From Melampsora larici-populina 98AG31 (Eukaryota > Basidiomycota > Pucciniomycetes > Pucciniales > Melampsoraceae), in assembly GCF_000204055.1 (NCBI RefSeq), contig NW_006768785.1:802538-866537 (forward strand): a DNA stretch of 64,000 nucleotides, read 5' to 3'. Below the pieces are notes generated by a model. That model had not been told where the DNA came from, did no database searches, and was given only the letters and a program-made list of their open reading frames with translations. The first letter of the stretch is position 1, and every line of letters begins with the position of its first letter. The translations under genes and the position numbers were made by a program. This document shows positions 11,837 to 23,292 of the stretch, in pieces.

Positions 11837-13110
11837 GATTCAAACTTGAGAAGAAGAACAAAAAGAAAAAGAACAAAGACTAGTTCCTCAATCAAAGAGA
11901 AAGAGAGAAGTTCAAGTTTAAAACAAACTAGGATTCGATTCGATTGGATTTGATTCGATTGGATGTGAAGTTAGTTTGTTTGGATTACTAATTAAATTTA
12001 AACATTAACTTAATTTAAACTTAATTTCTTAAATCAATTCATCATCTCATCATCCAATTCCAATTCCAATTCTCTACAAAAACTAAGAATTCAGACAAGA
12101 ACAACTTCTCTTCAAAAAGAAATCAAGAGAATCAAAATGAAATCAAAATGAACCCAAAGTGAAGGTATCAATTCACAACCTCATCACCAAACTTCACCGC
12201 CCTGAAATCTATCCAACAAATTGACAGACTTCAACAAGCTTTTCTCTTCACTCTCCACTCACTTTTCTTTTCCCCACTTTGATTTCTTCTAAAGATATCA
12301 AATCCAATCTTCAAATCTCAATCACATCCCGATCAACATCTTCATAAATCCTAAAAACTCAACCAATCCTTCAATTTGACATATACAATCACATAATGAT
12401 ATACCACCACAAATCATAAACCTCCTAAACTCGCTTGCTCAACCGGTATACTTAAGTGTTCTTCTTTGGCTGAATCAACCAAAATGGATGACTGAACGAT
12501 TAACACTTTGAATATACGTCGACCGGTTCAAAAACCGTGATCCAAAGACCGGTTTGAAAGCAGTTCACCGCCAAGTTGAACGTACACGCTGTTTTTGGCT
12601 GATGAATCAACTGATAAGTAGAGAGATGTGTGATATACTTTTCGGGTCTATTGTTATTATGAACGGAGCTTGTCTTATGATCACCATCAGACTTACACTG
12701 CAAGGAAAGTGGATTTCTCCAAGGTGAGATTCAAGGAATGATTACATTCAATCTACAAAAATGATTAAAGATGCATTAATTCTGCATTATTGATTTTGTG
12801 CATTAAATGCAATCATTTCTCACCTTGAAGAAATCCACTTTTCTCATACTGTTAGCTGAGGTACTTGTTTTTTTTTATAAATAACATCAAAACCACTGGT
12901 GATTTGCATAGATACAACAGAAACTAGAACACCAAAAAAACATTAAAGATCACAATGGTCAAAATGGTCAAAGTAAAACTAGGTAAGGAGTGAAGCATAG
13001 GATAGGATAATCTGTTCATGGGTCAGATTCAGTACCAATCAAATCAACCACAATCAAATGAACCAGTTTTTCTTATATGATCATTTCTTCTTCACATCTA
13101 ACCTATCATA
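11837..13110. other. SCH9 upstream region and spacer
   Basis: Holds the presumed SCH9 promoter and 5' leader, A/T-rich with TTTAATTAA-like stretches near 11990-12030. No supported gene. A palindromic miniature repeat lies at 12705-12846. Confidence 0.5.
12705..12846. repeat. Short palindromic miniature repeat
   Basis: The arms near 12705-12732 and 12819-12846 are inverted copies sharing AAAGTGGATTTCT and CAAGGTGAG, with a second, weaker pairing inside (AATGATTACATT against AATGCAATCATT). The total is about 142 bases, with no coding content. It is probably a foldback-type miniature transposon. Confidence 0.6.
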
Positions 13111-13392
13111 TCAAACCATCAACATACAACAAATTCTGATTTCTTTTAGACATATCTTCCCTCCAGCAGTAGACTGAACAATATAAATTGATTCTACCAG
13201 AGATCCTACAGCCTTCTGGACAACATTAAAGTACATTCCTAATGATAGGATGACTGGATCACCAAAAGTGCTTGGTGTACCAGACTTGACAACAATGAAC
13301 TGGAAAATCATAGCTTCTTCTTTGATGGTAACACTCCATTTCCAAGGGCAGAGAATCTTGCCTTCAAGTGTTTTCAAAGCTTCTCCATCCAC
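13111..13392 (-). pseudogene. Unrecognised minus-strand open frame
   Basis: A 93-codon open frame (translation includes TPSTFGDPVILSLGMYFNVV). It is protein-like in composition, but I recognise no family. It lies on the same strand as the dead Harbinger transposase at 14187-14850 and could be the second reading frame of that element or an unrelated relic. No splice partner was found. The sequence to 14186 shows nothing else. Confidence 0.25.
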
Positions 13393-14186
13393 CAGAGTTC
13401 ACAAAATCACACATTGCTACCCTCAAGAATCTTCTGATTTTACTCGTGACCACCTAGTCTTTGTCAGCCTGAGTCTAAAAGATTAGATCTTTTGATGAGT
13501 CAGAGTTGAATGAAAACATACTGATTGGATTGGTAATGAACCTATAGTCCTCCTCAGGAGTAAGCTTAGTTACTCTCTAGGTTGACAGTCTTGAAGTCCT
13601 ACAGGGTTTCTTAGGGAATTTTATTGACAATATGGATCCTGTGCTGAGCCTGGATGAGTACTTTCAAGAGGTTAATCGTGGTTCAAAAGGATTTTGATGA
13701 CACATCAGAGTTGGTATCAGAAGATCTTGACATGATCAGGAAGATGAGGAGGTTCTGGTACCAATTGGGAACAGAAGAAAGTGATCATAAACAGATCAAA
13801 GAAGTTTCAACAAATATATGACAAAAATAATAATCAAACATGTGATTTAAGATTTAGACAGTAAAAATACAGTTTGTGAATTAAGACCAAAATAAAACAA
13901 AAACAATGATATCTGAGATATGAAAACAATCAAACAAACATCTAGGATAACCTGGGGACTACAAGCACCAGGCACATGATTTTAATCTTCAAATATTGCC
14001 TCTGCAATACCCTCCCTCATACAATTTGTTTTAGATTGTTTCTGAAGGGTGGGTTGAATCCAGTCTGGGTTGTCATTATCACCTGCAAACATTGCTTCTG
14101 ATATTTATTTCCAAGGGTATCCCCCATAATAATTGTCTTCCCCAGATTCAATGTCTATCATATTGTTAAGGAAAGCTAATACAATC

Positions 14187-14850
14187 TTATCTTGAGTGTT
14201 GTATGGAAAGGATGGCATGACCACCAAGATTGGAAAGCACATCTTCATGATGCCAAAGATCCACTTGATGACAATTCAAAGGGCTGAATTCCAGTGGTTG
14301 TACAAATCCTTTGGGTTTTGTGGTGTAAGACCTGGATGGTACCACTCTTTCAAATGGTATCAAACCAATCAATAAGGGACAATGAACCCTGGAACATTTG
14401 CATTGCTAGCATTGGCAAAATAAAGATTGACTGAAAGGTGGATGATACAGATCAGCCAAGATGATCAAAAGGTAAAAAAGTCAGACCGTTTTTCTTTGAG
14501 TGCTCAGTTTAGCACCTGAGCATCAGCATATAAGCCTTCCAAGCCCATATACACAAAGGTACACGAAATATCAAACAAGCATCTGGCTGATACATTTTGA
14601 ATCAGATTCCCTTTTCAATTGCAATGTGTAGCTTTTTGGTCCTCTGGGATTATGCAAGGTATGTGGGTGTCATCAATAGCACCCACACAGTTATTAAAGT
14701 AAGGTATCATACAAAGATTTGTTTGGATTTCTTTTGGAGTGAATCTGTTTGCAATAGATAATCTTGATTTCAAGAGCTTTTCATCAAGCCCTTGAAAGCA
14801 AACTTATCCATCCGGAAGACTCATCAAACCTGTACATTGCTCCCTTCCAT
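14187..14850 (-). pseudogene. Dead PIF/Harbinger transposase
   Basis: Read on the minus strand from about 14850, the sequence encodes recognisable DDE-superfamily (DDE_4, Harbinger nuclease) blocks in order: FNNCVGAIDDTHIP with the first catalytic aspartate, a KGN.IQNVSARCLFDIS block, MGLEGLYADAQVLN with the second aspartate, YHLKEWYHP, and KWIFGIMKMCFPIL followed by a QDKIVLAFLNN tail. Several TGA stops interrupt it (after HCN, after QVLN and before IVIKW). Normal family members read RN and ERIFG at two altered places. The N-terminal part toward 15060 is too decayed to follow. It abuts the left end of the CACTA element at 15129. Confidence 0.85.
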
Positions 14851-15416
14851 GACTTCTTTTGTATATTCATTTCATCACAGTTTGGAGGTTCAACACAGGA
14901 TCTTAGGCCTCAATAAAGACTTTAGGAAGTCTTTACCAGTGCTTGAATAACAAGCTTCAAAAGCTTGATTCTTCTAAAATAAGTTGAGGATGCTGTTCAG
15001 TTTGATTCAGATGATTCCAACATGATTGGTGGTGTTTGTCTGTACCATCACCAATCATGCACTTTTGAATCTTTTGTTGCTTGATGATCAACAAGACAAA
15101 CACTTTTTACAAGGTTTTTTGCCTCTTTCACCCTGTCCACCTGAGGCACTCTCGACGACGAGAGCAACCCAAACATTGCTTTAGTCTAATGATCACGCTC
15201 AATTTTGACCAGCTTTATCTCCGTGTATCATTCCCCTTTATCCAAACATATTTCAGTTTGCTCATCCTTTCAAGATCTTTCCCTTGTCCTTGTTGGCCTG
15301 GAGTGTATAGCCCGACTAGAGCGTACAGTCCTAGTCTTGAATTATCAAGTGCACTTCATTCAAACAAGAACGACGTATCATTCCAACCTCTTGTTCAATC
15401 TTCGACAAACTACAAC

Positions 15417-16530
15417 ATGCCACCTGCACAAAACCGGCGACGCACCAATCACATCTGGAAACGTGGATCTCCACCGACTTCAATCAAGTCTTTGAACGCG
15501 TCTGTTGCGAGCACTCTACCATCACAAAACGCTGCGATCAGTCGCTCTTTGGCTGCCTTTACTCGGATGTTACTTGGTGTTGATCAATCCAATAAAGCTT
15601 ATCCAATGACGCCGAGTCCAGAGGAACTCCAGCAGCTAGCAAACCTTACTCAACCCGAGATCATGATGGATCAACTAGTATTTGCACTGAATCCCACTTC
15701 TGCTTCAGCCACTTTAAACGATAAAGAGATGATAGAATACAAGAACAGGTTTATGGCCGACCTTCAAAATCATAACATTCATCGATTCACATTTGCATGG
15801 GATCTTCCGGATAGTCATCATTGGAATCGTACAATGGCTGTTTTTGTGGTCAAGCACTGGCGCTATGCAAGGGAGCACGGAGCCTTCAAGAACTATGGGA
15901 TTAATTCATCTCACAATACTGAGATGAATTGCATTTCCCTTGTACTTCGCTGGTTACGTGGACGAGCTGAAGATATCCGACTGAATCGCGGGGACACCCA
16001 AAAGCTTTTGCTCCGTGAGCGTGCGCGAAAGAGGAGAACGGTCAGTTGATCTCTGCTTACAGCATGCTATTGTTCTAGGAGACTCGGCTGAATTTGATTA
16101 TCCAATGATTCAGCTATTCAATTATCGCCAAGAGACGATCAAACGCCATCTGAAAGTTGATCCCATGCTTATTATGCCCGATGCCGACTGCTGCTCAGAC
16201 ACTGAGTGGTATCCAGATCAGGTGAAATTCAAGAGAGTGGGATTGAAGTGGCGAAGTCAACAGTACGAAAATCTTATTCGTCAAATAGATGGGCTTTCAT
16301 TCAACTACAAAGCTACTGTCGACACTCCAGCCCTTGCAATCACTCGTTTCGATCAATGTCGTATCCCAGGGACCTCTTTCAATCCAAAGGCTGCTGTATG
16401 TTGTGGTCTTCCCGAGAACTGTTATAATGCAGTCTTTCTCTCTGGTCTCACATACGAACATAAGAAATCCTTAGATATAAAGCCTGTTGTAGATTTGGAT
16501 CAGATTTGTGAAGAAATTCGCAATCTTTAA
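15417..16530 (+). CDS. Unknown transposon-borne protein, frame break in the middle
   Basis: This is the only + strand gene of the CACTA element. From the ATG at 15417 the frame reads a basic start (PPAQNRRRTNHIWKRG) and then a mostly helical region to about 16049 ending in RERARKRR. A second frame covers about 16040-16530, with DADCCSDTEW, KRVGLKWRS and a C-terminal LPENCYNAVFLSGL. The two halves look like one protein. They can be joined by a 64-base intron (donor GTGAGC at 16015, acceptor CTAG at 16078), but that removes the basic RARKRR segment. Alternatively a one-base frameshift near 16045 has broken the gene. I believe similar DCCSDTE proteins accompany transposons in other basidiomycetes, but cannot verify this. 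The basic, helical character would suit a DNA- or transposase-binding partner; that is inference. Confidence 0.6.
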
Positions 16531-17033
16531 GGATAAACCAATCTCTAAGATATCCATTATGAACAGTATTACTGGTAGATCTTGATACATGTTTCATCTT
16601 TACAAATGTCTTTGTCTTATTCCGCTTTTTTAATTGTGTACTTTGGGGTAGTTTGAAGTTGTTGATATAAATTATATTCATGTTTCATTAACTTGACGGT
16701 CTGCTAGAGTTGTATGCAAACTATTTGCAACTGTCCACCAAATCAGTGGAGCCATAGAATTTTTTATTTCAATTTCCTTCGATGTGATCAGACTATCATG
16801 CTTGATCAGGTCCTCCTCAAATTTACCACTTGATACATAAAGACTTGAATGGAAATGGTTCCAATCACAAGAGGAAACAACTATTTTGAATAAAGTACAA
16901 GACTTACCAGCATGTATAACAGTCTTTGGAGTCACAAGAAATTGATTAATAATCCTTTTTCCTAAAGTAAACTTGTTTTAAGATACTTTTGAAACTGTAT
17001 TCAATAATAAGATGATTTCAATAGTTCCATATA
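16531..17033. other. Spacer between convergent transposon genes
   Basis: This lies between the 3' ends of the + strand gene and the transposase, and is A/T-rich. A minus-strand fragment at about 16890-16960 reads FLVTPKTVIHA before a GTAAGT donor and may be an unused or decayed exon of the transposase. No other gene is seen. Confidence 0.4.
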
Positions 17034-20000
17034 TCAGTCACTGTTTTCAAGCAAATCATCACAAGTTCTAAATGCAGTGTCGCAAATACCCTGATTCAAG
17101 GAGGTACATCACCATTAGTATTGTATGATCATCCAAGGGTAAATATTTCAAAAGAAACGTACCATGCTTCTGAGTGCAACTATTGATACTGTTGCGTGGG
17201 ATATGTTGAACGTATTTGGGGGATTCACACGTACAGCAACATGTCCAAACATCTTATCAACTAGCACACATTGGACTTTTTGATATGAATGGTACATAAC
17301 TGTAGCTTTCAAATAGGGCAGGGAGCGGAAAGGGTTCCGTGATTCATCGAGTCCTTGAAGAACGGTGAAAGGTTTAACCAAAAAAAAGGGGGACTTATTA
17401 CCAACTACACGGAATATTTCATCAATAGTGCCAAAGTTTACTCGTCCTCCAGTTTCAAACTGTACATAACTGTTACCCTTATGTTTTGAAAATCGAGTAA
17501 AGTTCTTTCCTCCATGTTCCCACTGAACGGTTGACTCAAATTTCGAAGTTTCAGAGATTGTGAAGTCTGTCCGACCTGCTACTGCCACTTGAAGTTCTGT
17601 CAAGACTTCATCAGAAGGAGAAACCGGTTTCCATTTAGTTGAGGTTGAATGAGAGAGTGCTTCAACACCGATTGAAGCTTGATATTCTTGTGAAGTATTC
17701 ATAAGGAGATGCTTAAATAACGCATGCTGAGTGTGAGAATTGATTAAAGTTTTTCCCACAACACCTGTTCAGTTCAGAAAGGAGAAATGTATGTATTGGT
17801 CATTGAGAAATGGGCACAGTCAAGGCAAAATGAAATTTTACACATACCTTTACGCGAGTTTTTAGGTGCCAAAACCAGAGTACCTATCATCCGCTCCCCG
17901 GCCCAAGCTGCGGTGTAAGATGGAGGACCGAATAGTTCGCATTGCTTGGCGAGATGCTGTGCGTAGTGAATATTGGGCCTTGACTTTATATTTGGCCACG
18001 CAGATTGTAGATGTTGTCGGTACTGAAGAAGAAGGAGATCGAGGTTCTTGAGGTCTTCGGGTCTCAAAACTCGTGAGACCGCTATGTTGACTACTTGCGT
18101 GGCTAAACTGATACCCTGATAGATCTTCCAAGATGATGATTCACGATCAGAGTTTTGATGATACGGTATCAGTGATAATACCATGTATACAGAATACAAG
18201 ATGTGCCACTCCGCTGCTTTTGGAGATCCAGCACTCGCCATTCCTATGTGATGAGGAACTCGAGTGAGCCAAGTCGGAATGGTGGTTTCTCGGATGCATA
18301 GGTGGATAAGCTCAAGCTCATGTGGAGTTAGAACTGGACCTTCAGGGGCATGAACAGTGGCATTGGAGGATTTTGAAGAAACCGAATCTTGACTAACTTC
18401 GATGGAACATTCTGTGACCGACTTTGTCTTAGCAGAGCGAGTATAGTGTGTGCAATTACTGGATTTCTCGGACAGTTCATCAGGTGGTTCAGGTTGATCG
18501 AGGTCCATTTCGGAAATGCCAGCAGAAGGTTGAGGGACTTGAATGGGGTCCGAAAACTGTATCCCAGAATTGTCTGGTTGGGTGAAGTTGGTGTATACAC
18601 CCTTTAGGATCAGTTTTTCCTGTAGAATCTTGAGACTTGCCCCAGCCGAAGCAAGCTGGAGATGAGCAGTCGAAAAACACTCCAAAAGACCAAGAATCAG
18701 GCAATGCATGATGTCGACTGTTTGAAAGTTGATGGGTTGCCAGTATGGGAGTTCTGAGAATATGGTGTAGCGGACACCATATTTTTTCACGAGTTTGTGA
18801 CGGTCCAAAGAGTCATTGGCCTTCAGCCATTGCTCAGATTGTGCCTTGTGAGAATTGGGGTGACGTTCCTTGTATGATTTAAAATCTACATCTTCAATTT
18901 CTTTGTTGGTTATATAACAACGTGAGCAGAAGTTAGTGGAGCGATGACCGGAGAAACCCGAAATCTTCTTCTGGGCTGGCACATCGGCAATTAACGGCCA
19001 GATGGCAACTCGAATCAGGCGGCCGTTTGGGTGAAGTGATGTGCTGCTGAAATAGATTCCTCTCCAGAGGTCAAGAAACTCGAGTAGAAGAGGTCTTATA
19101 AGGTGTTCAATTTGATCAGAATCAGTTTCGCGAGGTCCGGGGGTAATTCCATAAAGGAATATATTTTCAGATTTGTATCGCTGTTCGGGTGGAAGGTTGA
19201 AACAGATGAGTACCATGAGCCCAGAAGAATACGATCGAGCCGCTTTTTTGCCCCAAGGGTTGAACCAGTCGGCATAGAAGCCGAAAACAAGATTTCCAGA
19301 AGATCGGGTAAAAATTTTTCCATCGCCATCTTTAAAAGTCTTCCAAATCTTCCCATCCCAAATATCTTTCATTATACCATTGGGAGGACGTGGGGAAGTC
19401 AGAGGTGTGTCGAGGGCGCTTTCAAACTTAGGGAATGATAACATCTTTGCAATCCATTCAATGAAGCGTTGGTGGTAAAAGATCGACTTGGGTCTTAATT
19501 TGTTGATTGTTGAAGAACTAGGTACATAAAGTGGGAATTCACAAACTATTCGAGTACTTGCTGAGGTTTTCTTTGGAAAACGAAGATGATTGCATTGAGT
19601 GATAAAAGGAGCGTTAGATTGGTCAAGAATTCCGTGAAGCTTGCAGCATACATAACAGCAGACATTAGTGACTATGTTGGTGTCTAACCGGAAAGTCTTG
19701 ACGAGTTTGTCGAGGGTCAAGGGAATCTCGTTTAAAATCTTTGATGCAAGAGGATGACCGGCTAGGGCATTTTGGACCTTGGATTTCTCCATCTTCAGGG
19801 AAGTTCGAGAACCTCGTACGCTCTTGTGCTCGTTGAAATGATCGTGCAGTACATGAAACATTGATTGAAGGCAATAACGATGTTGTAAAAAAGTAAGAGG
19901 TACTTTGAATGTTTTGGTGAAGAAGGTAACAAGTGTTGAAGGCTGAATCTGAATTTCATTACTGGTCAGAACCATTGTACTTTCACTCGTGGTCCGTGGA

Positions 20001-20323
20001 TGCTTCTGAGGCCGAAGGTTGATATCGCTAGTCTTATTGTGATCTTGAGGTGCCGGTGAATCCGAATGCTTACGTTTTCGGGATTGAGTTTGCTGGTCAG
20101 CCTGAGAGAAAGGTTGTTGTACGTCAGGTGCCCTACTTCCACTTGCGAGAGACGGTTCTGGTTGATTTTGTTGTTGAGAAAGTGATTTCTCGAGGTGTTT
20201 AGGATAGTTTGAACGATTAAATAATTTGCCGACGTAAGTAATCCCTCCATATTCAAAGCTCTCGGTGTTGCACCCTAGAGCAACGCAGGTGCAACAGAAG
20301 TGATTACGATCAATTCTTGACAT
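17034..20323 (-). CDS. Tnp2-family CACTA transposase (three exons)
   Basis: Exons 17848-20323, 17163-17764 and 17034-17090 give 1044 residues in frame. The intron before the last exon carries a TACTAAT branch-like site. An N-terminal zinc-finger-like CCTCVALGC segment and a basic, polar linker lead to the Tnp2-type catalytic region. Within it are FYADWFNPWG (likely first aspartate), a NLPPEQRYK..NIFLYGITPGP block, the zinc-binding SGHRSTNFCSRC segment typical of this superfamily, VDIMHCLILGL (likely second aspartate) and AAWAGERMIGTL (likely catalytic glutamate). It would cut and rejoin element ends in the nucleus. No internal stop or frameshift was seen, so it may be functional. An upstream leader exon lies at 20438-20566. 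The final short exon is the least certain part. Confidence 0.88.
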
Positions 20324-20437
20324 GATTTGATTTGTAATAGGTGGTTATTGACGAGTAACCTACACATCCGGACAACAAACAATGTATGAGCTTTTGACTT
20401 TGAGTGATCCTTTTCACTTCTGAATATGATCACTTAC

Positions 20438-20566
20438 CTTTACAATCAGTTGGTAATTGGTGTCAAGGATGTCGAATCGGTATGGTTTTTGAATGCTCTG
20501 AATTGCTGTGGTCAGGTTGTGCATAGGTAGTTGTTGTAGTTGATAGTCAAACACGTTTGATGGCAT
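20438..20566 (-). other. Spliced upstream open reading frame in the transposase leader
   Basis: From an ATG at 20566, 43 codons run to a GTAAGT donor at 20437. Splicing to the acceptor TGTAG (next base 20359) would keep the frame of the transposase, but a TAA four codons later ends it, eight codons before the transposase ATG. It therefore either makes a separate 47-residue peptide (an upstream ORF that could limit transposase translation) or is the stranded N-terminus of a longer ancestral transposase. The coding sense is plausible (SIQKPYRFDILDTNYQL), but no family is recognised. Confidence 0.45.
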
Positions 20567-21058
20567 GAGTAACACTGGAATAAAATCAAAGGCGATCGGA
20601 AGTAAAGGTCATCAAGGGTTTTTGAAGAAGCGGGGAGCGGGCAAAATACACATATGATAGTGAGTTCAAAGGTAGAACTTTGTTATCAGACTGTAAAACA
20701 GGAGTTCAACAACCCTTCTGTATATTTTTGACCACAAACCAGCTGATCATCACGCACAGTATTCAACCATCAAGGGGTGATATCTCATAAAACTTGTTGC
20801 CCGATCGCAAGATCTTTTTGAGCAAAGTTTGAGTTGGTGTTAACAAGCGTAAACCAATGCGCAGAGATAGCACCCAACCACAGCCGTTTGGTTAAGAGAG
20901 AAAGATTCCACAAAAACAAACAAACACCAGAATTTTTAACAGCAGACATGAGATCACAAGAGACAGATAAACACTAGCACTTTGACAGGATACATGAGAA
21001 AAAAAACTATTTACAGAAATGAAATAAAAAAGATAAAACACAGAAGCTACCAGCGCTA
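20567..21058. other. Spacer between the two minus-strand transposon genes
   Basis: About 490 bases between the 3' end of the second transposon gene (21059) and the transposase leader ORF. It is expected to hold the transposase promoter. I see no further gene or strong repeat. Confidence 0.4.
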
Positions 21059-22905
21059 TCATTGAGTCATCATTGGTCCAGAACTACTACTTGATCCTTC
21101 ACCTGGTACCTGCGTTGAACTTGATCCAGAACTACTACTTGATCCTTCACCCAACCCAGCAGCCCCCCTTGGCAACATTAAATCAGTCAAAACTTGAATT
21201 GATTTACGTATGTCAACTACCTCAGCCTTAACAAGGCGTAAATTTGAAATAGCAACACCAGACATCTTGTCGAGCCATGCATTCGAGACCAGAGATTCCT
21301 GAAGCCCTTGAGGAGGAAATGCATCAAGATCGCTTTCCGATGAGTATGAACCGCGGTCCACAATCGCCTGTGCTCGTGCCTTTTTCCTTGGGATGATTTC
21401 TTGACCAGGAATAGCTTTATCAACAAGGTTCACAAATGTATCCAAAGCTCCGCTACGCCACTCGAGTCTCGTTTTGGTCCGGGTGCCTGAGCCGTTAGTC
21501 ATCGTGACTTGTTCTTCAGAGTGTACCTCTGAATGAGACAAGAGGAGATATTCGGGAGAATTTACACCGAATATATGTTGGGCTAGTTCCTGGCGCCCGT
21601 TGTGGATCTTTTTTGAATGCACAGATAACAATCAACAACAGTCACATCTACACAAAGAGGAAAAACAACTTGGAATTGGAATAAACTTACTTTGGTTTTT
21701 GCTCGCCTTCGTCGGTCCCTAGTCCGAGACATCTCGCGCAACTGTGCTGCTTGCACCTTACCCTCTGGTGTTTGTGACATCACATTCATCTTCGCTTGGT
21801 CACGAAACTTAGGAGCTTGGTTCTCGCACCATCGTCGGACAATCTCAAGCCGGTTGGCTGATGTGTTTTCGGCTGCTATGATCCCAAAAGCCTTGGTTCC
21901 GTGAGCCTCGTGGCACTTCTCCCATTCTTGAAGAATGATTCGTGTCATGGCGGTGNNNNNNNNNNNNNNNNNNNNNNNNNNNNNNNNNNNNNNNNNNNNN
22001 NNNNNNNNNNNNNNNNNNNNNNNNNNNNNNNNNNNNNNNNNNNNNNNNNNNNNNNNNNNNNNNNNNNNNNNNNNNNNNNNNNNNNNNNNNNNNNNNNNNN
22101 NNNNNNNNNNNNNNNNNNNNNNNNNNNNNNNNNNNNNNNNNNNNNNNNNNNNNNNNNNNNNNNNNNNNNNNNNNNNNNNNNNNNNNNNNNNNNNNNNNNN
22201 NNNNNNNNNNNNNNNNNNNNNNNNNNNNNNNNNNNNNNNNNNNNNNNNNNNNNNNNNNNNNNNNNNNNNNNNNNNNNNNNNNNNNNNNNNNNNNNNNNNN
22301 NNNNNNNNNNNNNNNNNNNNNNNNNNNNNNNNNNNNNNNNNNNNNNNNTACACACCAAGAAGCATCTTCAACATATTCTGAAGGAGCTCTAGCTAGAGCA
22401 GTTGCCGCCTGGAGAGTTGCATGCGAGTTGGCCATGGTACTCAACATCGAATTACGGTCGCGTTGTTCCTTTTCTTCTTTTCGCATTGCCTTCAGTTTGC
22501 GCTTCCGACTAGCTCTTTCAGCAGGTGAGAGTTCACCATCTGGAAAGATAAAGGTGTGGTCAGTTGAAGCCTATTTACAAAGGAATAGTGAAACACTTAC
22601 CCGAGTCACTTTCATCAAAATCATCCAAATCATCATTGTCGTCGATTAGTGGCGAGCTTTGTCGATGCATAGAACCGTCTGAAAAAGAAACATCCAAACC
22701 ATAACATTAGATCGGAAATATGTGGGAACGAATTAAAACCACTTACCGTCTTCGACTCTTTGGCGTTTGCTGCGACCTATGACAAGTGACAAATAAGTGG
22801 CGAAATCAATAACAAAGTTTAAATACAAATATGTCAGTACAGGAACTGACCTTCAGAATTTGAGTGTGCCCCAGCGGAACTTGTCCCAGTTAATCCGATA
22901 TCCAT
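21059..22905 (-). CDS. Second CACTA protein, possible TnpA-like partner (gap inside)
   Basis: Exons 22851-22905, 22747-22776, 22601-22678, 21691-22539 (containing the N gap) and 21059-21607 join through clean GT/AG borders. The start MDIGLTGTSS is followed by basic (GRSKRQRVEDD) and acidic (DDNDDLDDFDESDS) stretches and a charged helix (KAMRKEEKEQRDR). After the gap comes a helical segment (ILQEWEKCHEAHGTKAFG, then NRLEIVRRWCENQAPKFRDQ), then a tail with repeated GEGSSSSSG. The frames on the two sides of the gap do not agree with its 393-base length, so the gap size is probably nominal or hides an intron. By position it resembles the second, DNA-binding protein of En/Spm elements. No homology is claimed. 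Confidence 0.65.
21956..22348. other. Assembly gap (393 N)
   Basis: A run of N inside exon 4 of the second CACTA protein. Any open frame drawn through it is artificial. Confidence 1.
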
Positions 22906-23077
22906 TGGCAGGCGATGTAATGGATTCAATCACAGGAAAACAGTACAAAGGAAGTATGGAAGTTTTGGTGTATTAAGTTGGAGGGAAGACCGTGACCACC
23001 TGGATCAATAAGTTGACTAAGGGAATAGAAGTTTTGAAGAGTTGATATTGGCGAATGTGAGCTGATGAGAGATAAAC

Positions 23078-23292
23078 GAGCTTCTGGCCAGCCAGTGATG
23101 ATAGAAAATTTAATTCAGAGAAAGTGAAATAAAAAAAGAAATAAGAATGAGATCGACTGGGAGTCTGGCCAGCCAGTGGTGATAAAAAATATATATCAGA
23201 TGAAGTAAAAATAAAAGAGCTTCTGGCCAGCCAGTGATGATAGAAAATATAATTCAGAGAAAGTGAAATAAAAAAAGGAATAAGAATGAGAT
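23078..23292. repeat. Tandem subterminal repeats of the CACTA element
   Basis: Three adjacent units (23078-23153, 23154-23216, 23217-23292) share TCTGGCCAGCCAGTG followed by GTGATA/GATGATA. Units 1 and 3 are almost identical over 76 bases, and the middle one is shorter and diverged. They lie between the start of the second protein gene (22905) and the right terminus. That is where CACTA elements usually carry transposase- or TnpA-binding repeats. Confidence 0.8.

Noticed and set aside
16678..16935. A fourth transposase exon (TPKTVIHA)
   Set aside because: Reaching it requires a phase that the ATG/GTACGT donor at 17163 does not give; the 17034-17090 exon joins in phase and ends in a stop.
21942..22649. 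Long open frames on both strands crossing 21956-22348
   Set aside because: They exist only because a run of N contains no stop codons.
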